From contig CAIUOG010000045.1 of assembly GCA_903900705.1 (NCBI GenBank), positions 1 to 64,000 on the forward strand: 64,000 nt of DNA. Direction: 5' to 3'. Shown in pieces: positions 49,339 through 59,783 of the stretch. The position numbers were made by a program, and so were the translations under genes. Below the pieces are notes generated by a model. It saw only the letters and a program-made list of their open reading frames with translations. It searched no databases and had not been told where the DNA came from. Numbering within the stretch: the first letter of the stretch is position 1; every line of letters begins with the position of its first letter. The stretch is from an uncultured Acidobacteriia bacterium (GTDB taxonomy: Bacteria; Acidobacteriota; Terriglobia; Bryobacterales; Bryobacteraceae).

Positions 49339-50859
49339 ATGACTCGGGCCGATTTTCTGAAGACGCTGGGAGTTGCGGCGCTGGCGAGCGGGGCTTCGTC
49401 GGGAAAGCGTCCGAATGTCCTGTTTATCGCGGTGGACGACCTGCGGCCGGAACTGGGCATTTACGGCGCCGGTCATGTGCACAGCCCCCGGATCGACGCT
49501 CTTGGCCGGAGCGGGACGGTGTTCACGCATGCGTATTGTCAGCAGGCGGTGTGCAATCCGTCGCGCGCCAGCCTGATGACCGGACTGCGGCCCGATACGC
49601 TGCGGGTCTGGAATCTGCAGACCGATTTCCGTAAGACCAAACCCGAAGCCGTCACCGTCACCCAGGCGTTTATGGCGGCGGGCTATCACGCGGTGAGCAT
49701 CGGCAAGATCTTCCACAACGTGTTGCCGGATCCCGCTTCGTGGAGCGAACCGGAGATGCACCTCGAGGGCTACCCGTTCGACCCCGACGCGGTGTATCGG
49801 AGCGATGACGATACGGTCTGGATCGAGCATCGCAAGGAGCAACTCAAGGCCGCGGGGGAGGAAAAGCGGCATATCGACCCATACGGGCAGTGGTATCTGA
49901 AGAGCGCGGCGACGGAAGGTCCGGATGTGCCCGATAACGCTTATTATGATGGCGCGCAAACCGACGCGGCGATTCGGAAACTCGGCGAACTGAAAGCTCG
50001 AAAGCAGCCGTTTTTCTTCGGAGTCGGGTACTACCGTCCGCATCTGCCGTTCAACGCGCCGAAGAAGTACTGGGATCTGTATGATCGGGCGAGCCTTCCA
50101 CTCTCGCCCAATCCGTTCCTGCCGAAGAATGCGCCGCCGATGGCGGCCAACATGAATCGCGAACTGCGCGGCTACCGGGACTTCGCCAACGTGCCGACGC
50201 CCCACGAGGGTTCGGTCAGCGAAGCGGAGGCGCGGCGGCTTCGCCACGGTTACTTCGCGTGCGTCAGTTACGTTGACGCGCAGATCGGCAGGCTGCTGGA
50301 CGAGTTGGACCGCCTGGGCATTGCCGACAACACGATTGTGGTTCTCTGGGGCGATCATGGCTGGAAACTGGGCGACCACAATGGCTGGGGCAAGATGACG
50401 AATTACGAGATCGACACCCGCGTCCCGCTGATTGTTCGCGCGCCCGGCATGCGGGGAGGGCAGGTCTGCCAGCGGATGGTGGAACTGGTGGATCTGTATC
50501 CGACGCTTTGCGAACTGGCCGGCATTGCCCGGCGGCCGGAACTGGAAGGCACGAGCGTGGTTCCTCTGTTGCGCGAGCCGAAGCGCCCCTGGAAGCCCGC
50601 CGTGTTCAGCCAGTTCCTGCGGGACGGCATCTGGGTTGCGCCCGATGGGGTGGTCTACATGGGCTACAGCATTCGCACGGAGCAATATCGCTATGTGGAA
50701 TGGTTCCGCTGGCAGGACAAAGTCCAGGTGGCTACGGAGCTCTATGATCTGCGGCGCGATCCGCTGGAGAACGTGAGTCTGAAAGATGCGCACGAACTGC
50801 GGAAGAAGCTGGCGTTGCAGTTGCATGCCGGCTGGCGCGCCGCGTCACGAACTTTGTAG
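49339..50859 (+). CDS. Sulfatase, iduronate-2-sulfatase-like, probably exported
   Basis: The 506-residue protein has the formylglycine motif CNPSRASLMTG (C-x-P-S-R), where Cys is converted to formylglycine by a maturase. Calcium and catalytic residues fit FIAVDDLRPELG near the N-terminus and WGDHGWKLGDHNGWGK later, as in the S1_7 iduronate-2-sulfatase-type group. The N-terminus (MTRADFLKTLGVAALASGAS) lacks the second Arg of a Tat motif but looks like an export signal. The substrate, probably a sulfated polysaccharide, is unknown. No maturase gene is in the window. Confidence 0.88.
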   Translation: MTRADFLKTLGVAALASGASSGKRPNVLFIAVDDLRPELGIYGAGHVHSPRIDALGRSGTVFTHAYCQQAVCNPSRASLMTGLRPDTLRVWNLQTDFRKTKPEAVTVTQAFMAAGYHAVSIGKIFHNVLPDPASWSEPEMHLEGYPFDPDAVYRSDDDTVWIEHRKEQLKAAGEEKRHIDPYGQWYLKSAATEGPDVPDNAYYDGAQTDAAIRKLGELKARKQPFFFGVGYYRPHLPFNAPKKYWDLYDRASLPLSPNPFLPKNAPPMAANMNRELRGYRDFANVPTPHEGSVSEAEARRLRHGYFACVSYVDAQIGRLLDELDRLGIADNTIVVLWGDHGWKLGDHNGWGKMTNYEIDTRVPLIVRAPGMRGGQVCQRMVELVDLYPTLCELAGIARRPELEGTSVVPLLREPKRPWKPAVFSQFLRDGIWVAPDGVVYMGYSIRTEQYRYVEWFRWQDKVQVATELYDLRRDPLENVSLKDAHELRKKLALQLHAGWRAASRTL

Positions 50860-51381
50860 CGCGCGCCGAAGCCGGGTGATCTGGTAGCGGTGATGTTGCA
50901 GATGGGAGCGAAGGAACAGCAGTGCGCCGTTGGCGGTGGTCCAGCCGCCGAAGGGATGACGGAAGACGCCTTGCCGCTGATCCACGGGGGAGAGGCTTTC
51001 AAGAAAGCCGGCCAGTTCAGTGCGATCCGACTCCCAGGCCCGCAGAAGGGCGGACAGATCGCGCCCGGTCGCGGTGGGCAGGATCGATTGCACGGCGGCA
51101 GGAACCTTGACGCGCGCGGGCAGGAGCATGACGGCGAGAATGCGCGCGCTGAGGAGGCGATCACGCAGGGTCACGCGGTTTTGGTCCGGCAGGTTGCGGC
51201 GCATGGTGGCCAGCACGGCCACTTCCGTTAAGCGGAGATGTTCGAGCACGTCCAGGGCGGACCAGGCCTCACCGGAGGGTCGAAAGCGCAGACATTGCGG
51301 GGACCAGGTCCGCAGTTCGGCTAACAATTGGCCGGTTTGGTGTTTCAGTTTCGCGAGCGGTCGCGTGAGAGGGGACGGCAT
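50845..51381 (-). CDS. DinB-like four-helix metal-binding protein
   Basis: The 178-residue protein fits the DinB/YfiT-like four-helix bundle. The putative metal histidines are in VLEHLRLTE (about residue 47) and in FLRSHLQHHRYQI near the C-terminus, with WSALDVLEHL as the classic first-helix motif. Many DinB-like proteins are thiol transferases or of unknown role. Its 3' end overlaps the convergent sulfatase gene by 15 bp, and it lies 6 bp downstream of the tetR stop, so it probably belongs to the same operon. Confidence 0.8.
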   Translation of the reverse strand: MPSPLTRPLAKLKHQTGQLLAELRTWSPQCLRFRPSGEAWSALDVLEHLRLTEVAVLATMRRNLPDQNRVTLRDRLLSARILAVMLLPARVKVPAAVQSILPTATGRDLSALLRAWESDRTELAGFLESLSPVDQRQGVFRHPFGGWTTANGALLFLRSHLQHHRYQITRLRRALQSS

Positions 51382-51387
51382 GGGGGC

Positions 51388-52002
51388 CTACGGCTGTTTT
51401 CCGGCGCCCTGCCCCAGCGCCATGCCGATTCGCCAGAGCGCAAAAGGCACGGCGGATTCGAGGATTGGCGCGGGGATGCCGAGCCCGCCGAGCGCGTCGC
51501 CGCGCAGGATTCCGGCGAGACCGTGCATGACCGACCAGACGAAGAGAGCGTCGAGGTCCACGGGCGCGGCGGGGGGGCGGCCGGGCAGGCGCGCGATGGC
51601 TTCCCGCAGAAGCGAGAAGGCGTGCTCGGCGCGGCGCATCATTTCGGGATGTTCCGCAGGGTTGGGCAGGGGCGTTTCGAACATCAGCCGGTAATGAAGC
51701 GGGTGGTGTTGCGCGTATTCGAGGTAGGCCTTGCCCATATTCGCCATGTCTTCGTTGGGATCCGCACTGCGGGGCCGGCGGTCGAGGTGATCGGCAAAAT
51801 CGGCGTAAGCGCGACTGACGACCTCGGCCAGGATATGGTCCCTGCTGCGAAAGTGCTTGTAAGGGGCCTGATGCGATACGTGGAGGCGGCGGGCCACTTC
51901 GCGGAGGCTCAGGTGTTCGAGACCGGACTCTCCAATAATGGCCAGCGCTTCTTCGACGCAGGCCTTACGCAGGTCCTCCGGTTTGGGCTTTGGCTTCGTC
52001 AT
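51388..52002 (-). CDS. TetR-family transcriptional regulator
   Basis: The 204-residue protein has the TetR N-terminal helix-turn-helix: IIGESGLEHLSLREVARRL, then HVSHQAPYKHFRSRDHIL as the recognition helix and its flank. The C-terminal ligand domain has a WHG-like pattern (FVWSVMHGLAGILRG). Its start lies within the 3' end of the SDR gene (38 bp overlap), so it is co-transcribed with it. The paired palindromes at 52866-52914 upstream of the SDR gene are the likely operators, which implies autorepression relieved by a small ligand. Confidence 0.92.
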   Translation of the reverse strand: MTKPKPKPEDLRKACVEEALAIIGESGLEHLSLREVARRLHVSHQAPYKHFRSRDHILAEVVSRAYADFADHLDRRPRSADPNEDMANMGKAYLEYAQHHPLHYRLMFETPLPNPAEHPEMMRRAEHAFSLLREAIARLPGRPPAAPVDLDALFVWSVMHGLAGILRGDALGGLGIPAPILESAVPFALWRIGMALGQGAGKQP

Positions 52003-52834
52003 TCTGATGGTTTGTCATGCCACCCATGACGAGGCTCATTACCCGGACCCGGCCCCGGCGGGGCAGAACCGCGAGGGAATATTCCAGCAATTTGGAGAGC
52101 GGGCCGGGACGAACCGTCGTACGGTGGCCCAGAGACTTCAGTGTAGCGGCAGCGACGATCTCCGGGCCGGCGGCCAGACTCATGCGCATGTTGGCGCGGG
52201 CGGCGAAACCGCTGCGGATGGGGCCCGGGGCGCAGGCGATCATGTCGACGCCGAGCGACCGGAGTTCGAGTCGCAGCGCTTCGGCGAGCGTCTGCACATA
52301 GGCCTTGGTGGCCGCGTAACCGGCTGCACGGGGGGTTCCCTGGAAGGCGAGCAGGGAGCTCATCAGGACCAGGCCGCCACGGCCCCGACGAGCGAGGCGT
52401 TGGCCGACATGCAGGCTCATTTCCATGACGGCGCGGCAGTTGACGTCGATCATGTGCCGTTCTTCGTCGAGGTTGGCGTCGAGAAATGACCCGGACGTGC
52501 CGAAGCCCGCCGCGGCGACGAGCAGACCGACGTCCAAATCCCGAGTCGTGGCGAGTACGCGCTCGACTTCTTCGGTCCGCGCGAGGTCAGCGGCGATTAC
52601 GCGGGTATCGATGCCTTGAGTCACCTGTAGTTCCGCCGCCAGCGCGGAGAGGGCTTCGGCGCGGCGCGCGACCAGGACGAGGTTTAAGCCCATGGACGAG
52701 AGTTGGAGGGCGAAGGCCCGTCCAATGCCGTCGGACGCGCCGGTGACGACGGCCCAGGGGCCGTAGCGCTCGCGCCAGCGTGCGAGGCGGGGAGTCGGGG
52801 TCTTGATTGCCGGATTGGTTTTCATTTCGTTCAT
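51965..52834 (-). CDS. Short-chain dehydrogenase/reductase
   Basis: The 289-residue protein is a classical SDR with the cofactor motif TGASDGIG, the catalytic serine in MSSLLAFQG, and the YAATK catalytic pair. It probably oxidises or reduces a hydrophobic alcohol or ketone; the region after the active site resembles the DltE/oxidoreductase subgroup. Two starts are possible (52834 or 52825). It is the first gene of a TetR-controlled operon. The substrate is unknown. Confidence 0.9.
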   Translation of the reverse strand: MNEMKTNPAIKTPTPRLARWRERYGPWAVVTGASDGIGRAFALQLSSMGLNLVLVARRAEALSALAAELQVTQGIDTRVIAADLARTEEVERVLATTRDLDVGLLVAAAGFGTSGSFLDANLDEERHMIDVNCRAVMEMSLHVGQRLARRGRGGLVLMSSLLAFQGTPRAAGYAATKAYVQTLAEALRLELRSLGVDMIACAPGPIRSGFAARANMRMSLAAGPEIVAAATLKSLGHRTTVRPGPLSKLLEYSLAVLPRRGRVRVMSLVMGGMTNHQNDEAKAQTGGPA

Positions 52835-53316
52835 GTTTATCGGCCAGCGTCCATCAGCCGATCAGGTTGACAGCGTCTACTAAATCGTCGCACGCGCAGG
52901 TAGACACTGTCAACATTCGACGCATCCGAAAGGCCTTGTGCAATTGAGTACAGACGCCGACCCGCAGTTTTCCGGAGGAGGCGACCACAATGAGCAACGT
53001 GCCACTACTTTCCGAGGCAAGGGATATGACGCCGGCAGAGGCTCCGAACGAGTCACAGCATGTATCCGGCAAGACATTGAATTTACGAAGGAAAGAGGCG
53101 GAACGACACATTGAAGCGAGATCAGGGCTGGCAGGTTTTGACGTGGTGACGGGAGTTCAACGGGTGGCTGCCGGCGTGATGGCGGCAGGTGAGATCAGGG
53201 CAGGCGGTGAGGGAGGGTGGGTGCATCCGGGCGGGTTTTGTCGGGTTCGGCACCCTCATACGGCCGGGAGATCGGCTTGCGGCGCAATCTGTGATACGAC
53301 ATACTGTCACTACCCG
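52835..53316. other. Divergent control region between the SDR operon and the histidine kinase
   Basis: About 480 bp. The operators of the SDR-tetR operon are at 52866-52914. The frame of the kinase stays open back to 52990, but this part (RSGLAGFDVVTGVQRV and onward) shows no domain and the kinase signal anchor begins after 53317, so I treat it as non-coding leader. Confidence 0.55.
52866..52914 (-). promoter_or_regulatory. Paired TetR-type operator palindromes
   Basis: GTTGACAGCGTCTAC (52866-52880) and GTAGACACTGTCAAC (52900-52914) are inverted copies with one mismatch, 19 bp apart. Each half is itself a near-palindrome (GTnGACA-n-TGTCnAC), the size and symmetry of a TetR site. They lie 32-80 bp upstream of the SDR start, and the TTGACA they contain could serve as a -35 box. 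Confidence 0.75.
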
Positions 53317-56300
53317 ATGAACAAGTCCGAGACGGTGGCGAGACGGGAAACCGATGGTCTCCATGTTGCCGTCCTCATGGTGCTCGCTTCCGCCATTGGT
53401 TACGGCGGGTATCAGTTCTATTCCACCCAGAAACAGGTGATTGAATCCGGGTTGCACCGGCAACTGGTCGAGATCGCCGCGGCGAAGGTGAGTCAGGTGA
53501 GCGTCTGGCGGCAGGAGAGAATGGGCGACGCCGCTCTTGCCGCCGTCGAGGCTCGTTTGATGCCTGATGTGCAACAGGTCCTGCATTCGCGGGGTACGCC
53601 GGAAGCCCGCCGGCGGACCTTGGAATGGATGGAGGCGCTCCGGTCGAATTACCGATACGCGAACATCGTCCTGCTTAACTCCGACGGACAGAGCCTCCTC
53701 ACAACCGGTGAGCGGTTGGGCACGGAGGATCTTTATGCGGAGATGGTTCGGGAATCGGCGCGGGCACCCAACGGCTGGGCGTTTCGGGAATATCATAGCG
53801 ATCCCAGAGTTGTACGACCTCATTTTGTTTTGGGCGTGCGGCTGAGAACGGACCAGGGCGAGACTTCCGGCGTGATGCTGATGGGAATCGATCCCCAGGT
53901 TACGGTATATCCCTCGATCATGAAATGGCCGACGGACAGCCGGACCGGCGAGGTGTTCCTGGTACGCCGGGATGGTGATCGCGTTCTGATTCTGAGTGAT
54001 CTCCGGCGGGGACCGGAAGCGGCGATGCAACTGGAGGGCCTGGGGACTAAGACACTGTCCCCGGCGGTGCGGGCGGTGGTTTCGCAGGGGATCGCGAGGG
54101 GCGTCGATAAGAGCGGCGTGGAGGTGATCGCGACAGCCTTGCGGGTACCGGGCGACGGCAAGGACTGGTTTGTCGTTTCTCAGATTCACGCGGAGGAGGC
54201 GTACCAACCGGTGCGGGATCTCCGCATGATGGTCCTTCTGGTGAGCGTGCTGCTCTTTCTGGCGTGTGCGGCGGGTGTGGGACTGATCTGGCGGCATCAG
54301 GTCTCTATGAGCTACCAGCAGCGATACGAGAGCGAGCAGGAGCGAAGGGCGTTGCTGGGGCATTATGACTACCTGACCCGCAATGCAAACGACGCGATTC
54401 TGCTTCTCGATGAAAGCGGTGCGATCCGGGCGGCGAATGACAGGGCGACCGAGTTCTTCGGGTACAGCAAAGAGGAATTGGTCCAGCTGAATATAAGGCA
54501 GCTGAAGACTTCGCAAACGATGGCGGAGTTCGACAAAGCCTGGGAGAAGCTGCACCGGGAAGGAAGCCTGCTTTATGAAACCATGAACCGGCGGAAAGAT
54601 GGCCGTGAAATGGCGACAGAGGTCAGCGTCCGGGTGATTGATGTGGACGGCCACAAATACTCCCAGAGCATCGTGCGCGACATTACGGACCGCAAGCAGG
54701 CTGAACGGCAGATCCGGAGACTCAATCGACTCTACGCGGTGCTGAGCCGCAGTGGCCGGGCGATGGTGAAGGCGCGGACGGAAGGCGAGCTGCTGGACGC
54801 GGTGTGCGGGATTGCTTCGGAATCGGGAGGCTTTGCGCTGGCGGTGATCACGAGGCTGGATCCGGACACGCATCAACTGATCCCGGTGGCGGCGGCTGGG
54901 GACAGCCGTGACTATCTGGAGGGCGTGGAGATGAGTGCGGCTGACGTTCCGGTGGGACGCGGGCCGGCCGGCACGAGCGTGAGGGAACTTCGACCGGTGA
55001 TCTGCAACGATATTCCGACGGACCCGGCGATGACGCCGTGGAGGGAGATGGCTGCCCGGTACAATCTGCGGTCTTCGATTTCCCTTCCTTTGATTCGAGC
55101 TGGCGGGGTGATCGGGCACCTGGGGCTTTACGCGACGGATTCCGGGTTCTTCGATGAGGAGGAGGCTGCGCTGGCGGGCGAGATTGCCGAGAGCGTGTCT
55201 CATGCGCTGGACACCCTGAGTCAGGACCAACAAAGGCGGCGAGCCGAGGAGGAACTGCAAGTCAGCCGCGAGCGACTGGAACTGGTGCTGGACGCCAGCG
55301 ATGAGGGCTATTGGGATTGGAATCTGCTTTCCACAGAAGCACACCAAAGCCCCCGCTACGAGACGCTGCTGGGATACAAGCCAGGGGAACTGGAACCCGG
55401 TTATCTGCCGTGGCGCGGGATGGTGCATCCCGAGGATCTGCAGGCCACGGATCAGAAGTTCCATGAATTCATCCAGAACGGCACCAGCAGTTTTTCGTGC
55501 GAATATCGCATGCGCCGCAAGAGCGGGGACTACGTCTGGGTGATCTGCCGGGGGAAGGTGGTGGAGCGGGATCAAACCGGCCGGCCCATCCGGGTTGTGG
55601 GTACGATTGGGGATATCACGGAGCGGAAACAACTGGAAGCGCAGTTTCTGCAGGCACAGAAGCTCGAAAGTGTAGGCCGGCTGGCGGGCGGGGTGGCGCA
55701 CGACTTCAACAACCTGCTGACCGTAATCAACGGCTACAGTTCCCTGCTGATGAAGCGGCTGCGGGAAGGAGACCCACACCGGCAACAAATACAGCAGATT
55801 CTTCAGGCCGGCGAGCAGGCGGCCAACCTCACGCAGCAGCTTCTGGTTTTCAGCCGCAAGCAAATTGTGGAACCACAGGCCCTGAGGCTGAACGTGGAAG
55901 TCAGCCAGGCGCAGAAGATGCTTCAGCGCATCGTGGGCGAGGATATCGAACTGACGATTGACTTGCGGGCGAAGCCGGATGGAGTGATGGCGGATCGCGG
56001 CCAGATCCACCAGGTACTGATGAACCTTGTGGTCAACGCGAGGGACGCGATGCCAAACGGGGGCAGGATCCGACTCGCGACGGAGAACCACGACCTGAGG
56101 CCGGAAGAAACGATGGAGGGGTCGGGGGAAACTCCGGGTTCCTATGTTGTTCTGACAGTGTCCGACAACGGGCTTGGAATGGACGAGAAGACGCGGCTAA
56201 GAATATTCGAACCCTTCTTCACCACAAAAGAGGTGGGCAAAGGCACCGGACTGGGCCTGGCGACGGTCTATGGCATTGTGAGGCAGAGCGGCGGATTTAT

Positions 56301-56784
56301 TCGCCTGGAGAGCGAACCGGGCGAGGGTGCGACCTTCCGGATTTGTCTGCCGCTGGTTGCGGCGAATTCGGTGGAGGGAAAGGCGGCTGTGCCGTGCGAG
56401 ACCGCCGGTACGGAGAGGATTCTGCTTGTCGAAGATCAGGAACAGGTTCGCACGCTGGCGGCAGAAAGCCTGCGAATGTATGGCTACTCGGTGGTGACGG
56501 CGGCCAATGCCGAAGAGGCATTGGCGCAGGCGAGACGGATTCGCGAGCCAATCGACCTGCTGCTGGCGGATGTAGTGATGCCGGGAATCAGTGGCACGGT
56601 GCTGGCGAAGAAGATCCTGGAGTTCAGGACGGAGACCCGTGTGCTGTTCATGTCGGGCTACACGGAAGAGGCGCTTGGAAGGAACGGGGTAATCGAGGCA
56701 GGGACGAAGTATTTGCAGAAGCCGTTTACGCCGGACAGCCTGGCGGCGCGGGTGAGGCAGGTTCTGGACATAGAAATACTGTGA
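53317..56784 (+). CDS. Membrane-bound hybrid sensor histidine kinase (Cache-PAS-GAF-PAS-HisKA-HATPase-REC)
   Basis: The 1155-residue protein has two membrane segments (about 15-35 and 303-325) flanking a roughly 270-residue extracytoplasmic Cache-like sensor domain. Next come PAS (about 350-465), GAF (about 475-635), PAS (about 652-770), and HisKA with the phosphoacceptor His795 in [10 protein letters not shown] HATPase domain follows ([21 protein letters not shown]). A C-terminal receiver holds the phosphoacceptor Asp1085 in LADVVMPG. The ATG at 53317 is chosen because the membrane anchor starts just after. No cognate regulator adjoins it; the signal is unknown. Confidence 0.9.
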   Translation: MNKSETVARRETDGLHVAVLMVLASAIGYGGYQFYSTQKQVIESGLHRQLVEIAAAKVSQVSVWRQERMGDAALAAVEARLMPDVQQVLHSRGTPEARRRTLEWMEALRSNYRYANIVLLNSDGQSLLTTGERLGTEDLYAEMVRESARAPNGWAFREYHSDPRVVRPHFVLGVRLRTDQGETSGVMLMGIDPQVTVYPSIMKWPTDSRTGEVFLVRRDGDRVLILSDLRRGPEAAMQLEGLGTKTLSPAVRAVVSQGIARGVDKSGVEVIATALRVPGDGKDWFVVSQIHAEEAYQPVRDLRMMVLLVSVLLFLACAAGVGLIWRHQVSMSYQQRYESEQERRALLGHYDYLTRNANDAILLLDESGAIRAANDRATEFFGYSKEELVQLNIRQLKTSQTMAEFDKAWEKLHREGSLLYETMNRRKDGREMATEVSVRVIDVDGHKYSQSIVRDITDRKQAERQIRRLNRLYAVLSRSGRAMVKARTEGELLDAVCGIASESGGFALAVITRLDPDTHQLIPVAAAGDSRDYLEGVEMSAADVPVGRGPAGTSVRELRPVICNDIPTDPAMTPWREMAARYNLRSSISLPLIRAGGVIGHLGLYATDSGFFDEEEAALAGEIAESVSHALDTLSQDQQRRRAEEELQVSRERLELVLDASDEGYWDWNLLSTEAHQSPRYETLLGYKPGELEPGYLPWRGMVHPEDLQATDQKFHEFIQNGTSSFSCEYRMRRKSGDYVWVICRGKVVERDQTGRPIRVVGTIGDITERKQLEAQFLQAQKLESVGRLAGGVAHDFNNLLTVINGYSSLLMKRLREGDPHRQQIQQILQAGEQAANLTQQLLVFSRKQIVEPQALRLNVEVSQAQKMLQRIVGEDIELTIDLRAKPDGVMADRGQIHQVLMNLVVNARDAMPNGGRIRLATENHDLRPEETMEGSGETPGSYVVLTVSDNGLGMDEKTRLRIFEPFFTTKEVGKGTGLGLATVYGIVRQSGGFIRLESEPGEGATFRICLPLVAANSVEGKAAVPCETAGTERILLVEDQEQVRTLAAESLRMYGYSVVTAANAEEALAQARRIREPIDLLLADVVMPGISGTVLAKKILEFRTETRVLFMSGYTEEALGRNGVIEAGTKYLQKPFTPDSLAARVRQVLDIEIL

Positions 56785-56836
56785 CGGAGGTGACTGCAAA
56801 CCGGGCATACCGGCCCGCAGTCCGACCAAATGGGGC

Positions 56837-59179
56837 CTATACGCCCGCGGCCCTGAGGGCGGCCAAGACGCGTTCGGGACGGAACGGGACTCTGCGGAGG
56901 CGAACGCCGGTGGCGTCATGGATGGCGTTGGCGACGGCGGCCATGGTGGGTTTGAGGCAGGCTTCACCGGCGCCGTAGAGCGGGAGATCGGGACGGCCGG
57001 GGTTGGGGTCTCCGTTCACGATGACGATTTCGACGCTTGCGGGGACGTCGGCGTGGCGGAGCGTGGGGTGAGAGATCCAGTCCACGCTGGTCACCCGTTC
57101 GGTGTTGAAGCGGACTTCCTCGTGCAGGGAACGGCTGAGACCGTGGAGCATGCCGCATTCGAGGCTGGTGAGAAGGCTTTGGGGATTCACCACAAAGCCG
57201 CAATCGTGCGCGCAGACCATGCGTTTGGCCCAGACATGGCCGGTTTCACGGTTGACCTCGACTTCGACGATCTGGGCGACCATGGACTGGCCACGGAAGG
57301 TATAGGCGATGCCGCGACCGGTCAGGATTTTCCCGGAACCGCGGGGCTTGCCGGAAGGCCGGGAATCCCAGCCGTACTTTTGCGCGGCGGCCTTCAGCAC
57401 GGCAAGGGAACGGGCGCGGCGGAAACCGCTGTCGTCGCCCGTGCCGGCCTCCAACAACTTCAGACGGAAGTCCAGGGGATCGGCCTGGATGGCCGCGGCC
57501 ACTTCATCGATGAAGGACTCGGAAGCGAAGGCGGCCTGCGGGCCGTTGGGGTCGCGCAGATTGCCGGTGCGGAGAGGAGTCTCCCAGATGGCCGGTAAGG
57601 CAACGACATCGCCGCGCATGCCGCGATTCGGAATGGCGTACATATCCGAAGGAGTGGCGGCGCTTCCGGCGGCGGGCTTTTCGCGCCGCTGTCCCATGAG
57701 TTGCGCGATAAGCGTGGTATCGGGTTCGTTGTAGCCCAGGTGATTGTAGTCGCACGAACGGGCTTCGTAGGAATACCCGTTCAGGTTCCCCTCGTTATCG
57801 AGAGCGGCGCGCATCTTCACAAGGAAGGCGGGCGATTTCGAATCCCACGCGGTTTCCTCGTCGCGCATCCACTGCATACGGACGGGCCGGCCGAGTTCGT
57901 GAGCGAGCCAGGCGGCTTCGCAGGCCGCGTCTTCCGCGGCGGTGCGGCCAAAGCCCTGAGAGCCCGGCATGTAGACGACGCGCACGCGGTCGTGCGGCAG
58001 GCCGAGAAAGGTGGCTACGCCGCGGCGCATTCCGTACGTCTTCATGTCGTTCGAGTAGATGGTCATCTGGCCGTTCGAAGGATCGGCAATGGCATGAGCC
58101 GGGCCAAACGCGGTATGACCCTGGAAGGGGATTTCATACTCGGCTTCGATGACTTTGGCCGCATTTTGGAAGGCCCGGGCGGGGTCGCCCACAACGAGGG
58201 CGCCGGCTTCCGGCCCGGCAGTGGATACGGCGACGGGTTTGGCGGTCCGGAGATAGTTGAAGAGATCGTCAGACGACGGGAAGGGCGCGGTGGCGGGCTT
58301 TTGCCAGGTGGTCTTCAACTGGCGGGCGGCCCGAACGGCCTGCTCCTCGCGTTCGCAGACCACGGCGACATAGTTGCCCTTGCTCATTACTTTGATGAAG
58401 CCCGGCAGGGACTTCACGGAAGATTCATCAATGCCCGTGAGGGTGGCGCAGGCATAGGGAGGTTTCACGTTGCGGGCATGCACCATGCCGGGCAGCTTCA
58501 CGTCGACCGAGTATTTCGTGGTGGCGTCGACCTTGCCGGGGATATCGTCTCGGCGGGTGGGCTTGCCGGCGTATTTCAGTTCCGGGATGGTTTTGATTTT
58601 CGCCTTACCGTTGACGTTCAAGGCGTTGTTACCGCTGAGGGTGATGTTGAATTTCCCGCCGCCGATCAGGTCGCCGTAGGTGACGTGTCTGGACGGGTCG
58701 GTTTTGACAGTGACTACTCCTTCGGACACGGCGAGCTGATCGAGGGGAACGGCGAAGCGGGCGGAGGCCATTTCGAGCAGCGCGCGGCGGGCTTCGGCGG
58801 CGGCGCGGCGCATGGGCAGAGAGTCGCGTTCCATGGCGCTGGAGCCGCCGGAGCCGATCTGATCGACGGTGATGTCGGTGCTGCCCATGATGCAGGTGGT
58901 GTTGTCGAACGCGATGTCGAGTTCGTCGGACATGAGTTGACGGAAGCCGGTTCCGGTGCCCTGCCCGGGGTCGGTTTTGCCGACGTAGAAGGTGGCGGTA
59001 TTGTTCTGGTGAATGACGATCCAGGAGTCGAGTCTGGTGGGGTCGACAAGCGGATAGGGGCCGGGTGCGTCGGCGGCGGGGCTGGCCGGGGCGGCGAAGC
59101 CGATGAAGAGGAGACCGGCGGTGGTGAGGAAGCCGCGCCGGTGCGTGAGCAGGATGTCCTCGACGTTTTGGGGAATCAT
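56837..59179 (-). CDS. Xanthine-dehydrogenase-family molybdopterin-binding subunit (isoquinoline oxidoreductase-type)
   Basis: The 780-residue protein is the large subunit of a two-component molybdenum hydroxylase. The N-terminus (THRRGFLTTAGLLFIG) looks like a Tat signal with a double Arg, which suggests export. Cofactor-binding blocks include GQGTGTGFRQLMSDEL and QGFGRTAAEDA near the molybdopterin pocket. The arrangement without an FAD subunit is typical of isoquinoline 1-oxidoreductase-like enzymes (IorB). It overlaps the 2Fe-2S subunit gene by 4 bp. The substrate, probably an aldehyde or N-heterocycle, is unknown. Maturation may need the MOCOS-like protein encoded at 8610-10088. Confidence 0.88.
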   Translation of the reverse strand: MIPQNVEDILLTHRRGFLTTAGLLFIGFAAPASPAADAPGPYPLVDPTRLDSWIVIHQNNTATFYVGKTDPGQGTGTGFRQLMSDELDIAFDNTTCIMGSTDITVDQIGSGGSSAMERDSLPMRRAAAEARRALLEMASARFAVPLDQLAVSEGVVTVKTDPSRHVTYGDLIGGGKFNITLSGNNALNVNGKAKIKTIPELKYAGKPTRRDDIPGKVDATTKYSVDVKLPGMVHARNVKPPYACATLTGIDESSVKSLPGFIKVMSKGNYVAVVCEREEQAVRAARQLKTTWQKPATAPFPSSDDLFNYLRTAKPVAVSTAGPEAGALVVGDPARAFQNAAKVIEAEYEIPFQGHTAFGPAHAIADPSNGQMTIYSNDMKTYGMRRGVATFLGLPHDRVRVVYMPGSQGFGRTAAEDAACEAAWLAHELGRPVRMQWMRDEETAWDSKSPAFLVKMRAALDNEGNLNGYSYEARSCDYNHLGYNEPDTTLIAQLMGQRREKPAAGSAATPSDMYAIPNRGMRGDVVALPAIWETPLRTGNLRDPNGPQAAFASESFIDEVAAAIQADPLDFRLKLLEAGTGDDSGFRRARSLAVLKAAAQKYGWDSRPSGKPRGSGKILTGRGIAYTFRGQSMVAQIVEVEVNRETGHVWAKRMVCAHDCGFVVNPQSLLTSLECGMLHGLSRSLHEEVRFNTERVTSVDWISHPTLRHADVPASVEIVIVNGDPNPGRPDLPLYGAGEACLKPTMAAVANAIHDATGVRLRRVPFRPERVLAALRAAGV

Positions 59180-59676
59180 GCGACCACCTCTTTTTCCTGA
59201 GCGGCGTTGTCCAGAGCGGCGACGGTTTTGGCGGCGCGCTTGATGGCGGCCTGGACGCGGTTGTAGGACATACAGCGACAGAGGGTGTTGTTCATGGTGT
59301 CGCGGATCTGCGCATCGGTAGGGTGGGGATTTTTGTCGAGCATCACCTTCGCGGTCATGATTTGCCCGTTCTGACAGAAGCCGCACTGGGGCGCCTGCTC
59401 ATCGATCCACGCCTGCTGGAGGGGGTGGAGCTGGCCGTTGCGGGAGAGGCCTTCGAGGGTGGTGATTTCACCCCGGACGGCCGAAACGGGAAGGATGCAC
59501 GAGCGGACGGCGGCGCCGTTCAGGATGACGGTGCAGGCGCCGCATTGTCCGAGTCCGCAGCCAAAGTGGGGGCCTTGCAGATTCAGGTCGTTGCGAAGGA
59601 TGTAGAGGAGGGGCGTGGTGGGGTCGACATCCACCGTATGTGTCCCGCCGTTTACCTTCAGGGTGATTTTACTCAT
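59176..59676 (-). CDS. 2Fe-2S subunit of a molybdenum hydroxylase
   Basis: The 166-residue protein has the two 2Fe-2S clusters of the CoxS/IorA type. The N-terminal plant-ferredoxin-like cluster uses GCGLGQCGACTVIL plus a later Cys in VRSCILP. The C-terminal helical domain carries QCGFCQNGQI and LCRCMSYNR. It passes electrons from the molybdopterin subunit. The ATG at 59676 is chosen because the fold starts there (KITLKVNG). Confidence 0.93.
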   Translation of the reverse strand: MSKITLKVNGGTHTVDVDPTTPLLYILRNDLNLQGPHFGCGLGQCGACTVILNGAAVRSCILPVSAVRGEITTLEGLSRNGQLHPLQQAWIDEQAPQCGFCQNGQIMTAKVMLDKNPHPTDAQIRDTMNNTLCRCMSYNRVQAAIKRAAKTVAALDNAAQEKEVVA

Positions 59677-59783
59677 TGCGCACGTTCCTTGGGGCCGTCC
59701 GGATGATGGCAACCGGCTTTATGATATCGCTGTCAGAGCCGGACGCGTGATGGCGGTGCGGCGGCGCGGCGGAAATCAATGGA

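Noticed and set aside
52990-53316. An N-terminal extension of about 109 residues on the histidine kinase
   Set aside because: The extension has no domain, and the membrane anchor that begins the normal architecture follows the ATG at 53317.
53122-56091. A 989-codon open frame on the minus strand
   Set aside because: It is antisense to the hybrid histidine kinase, whose domains are clear; its His/Arg/Pro-rich composition is typical of a shadow frame.
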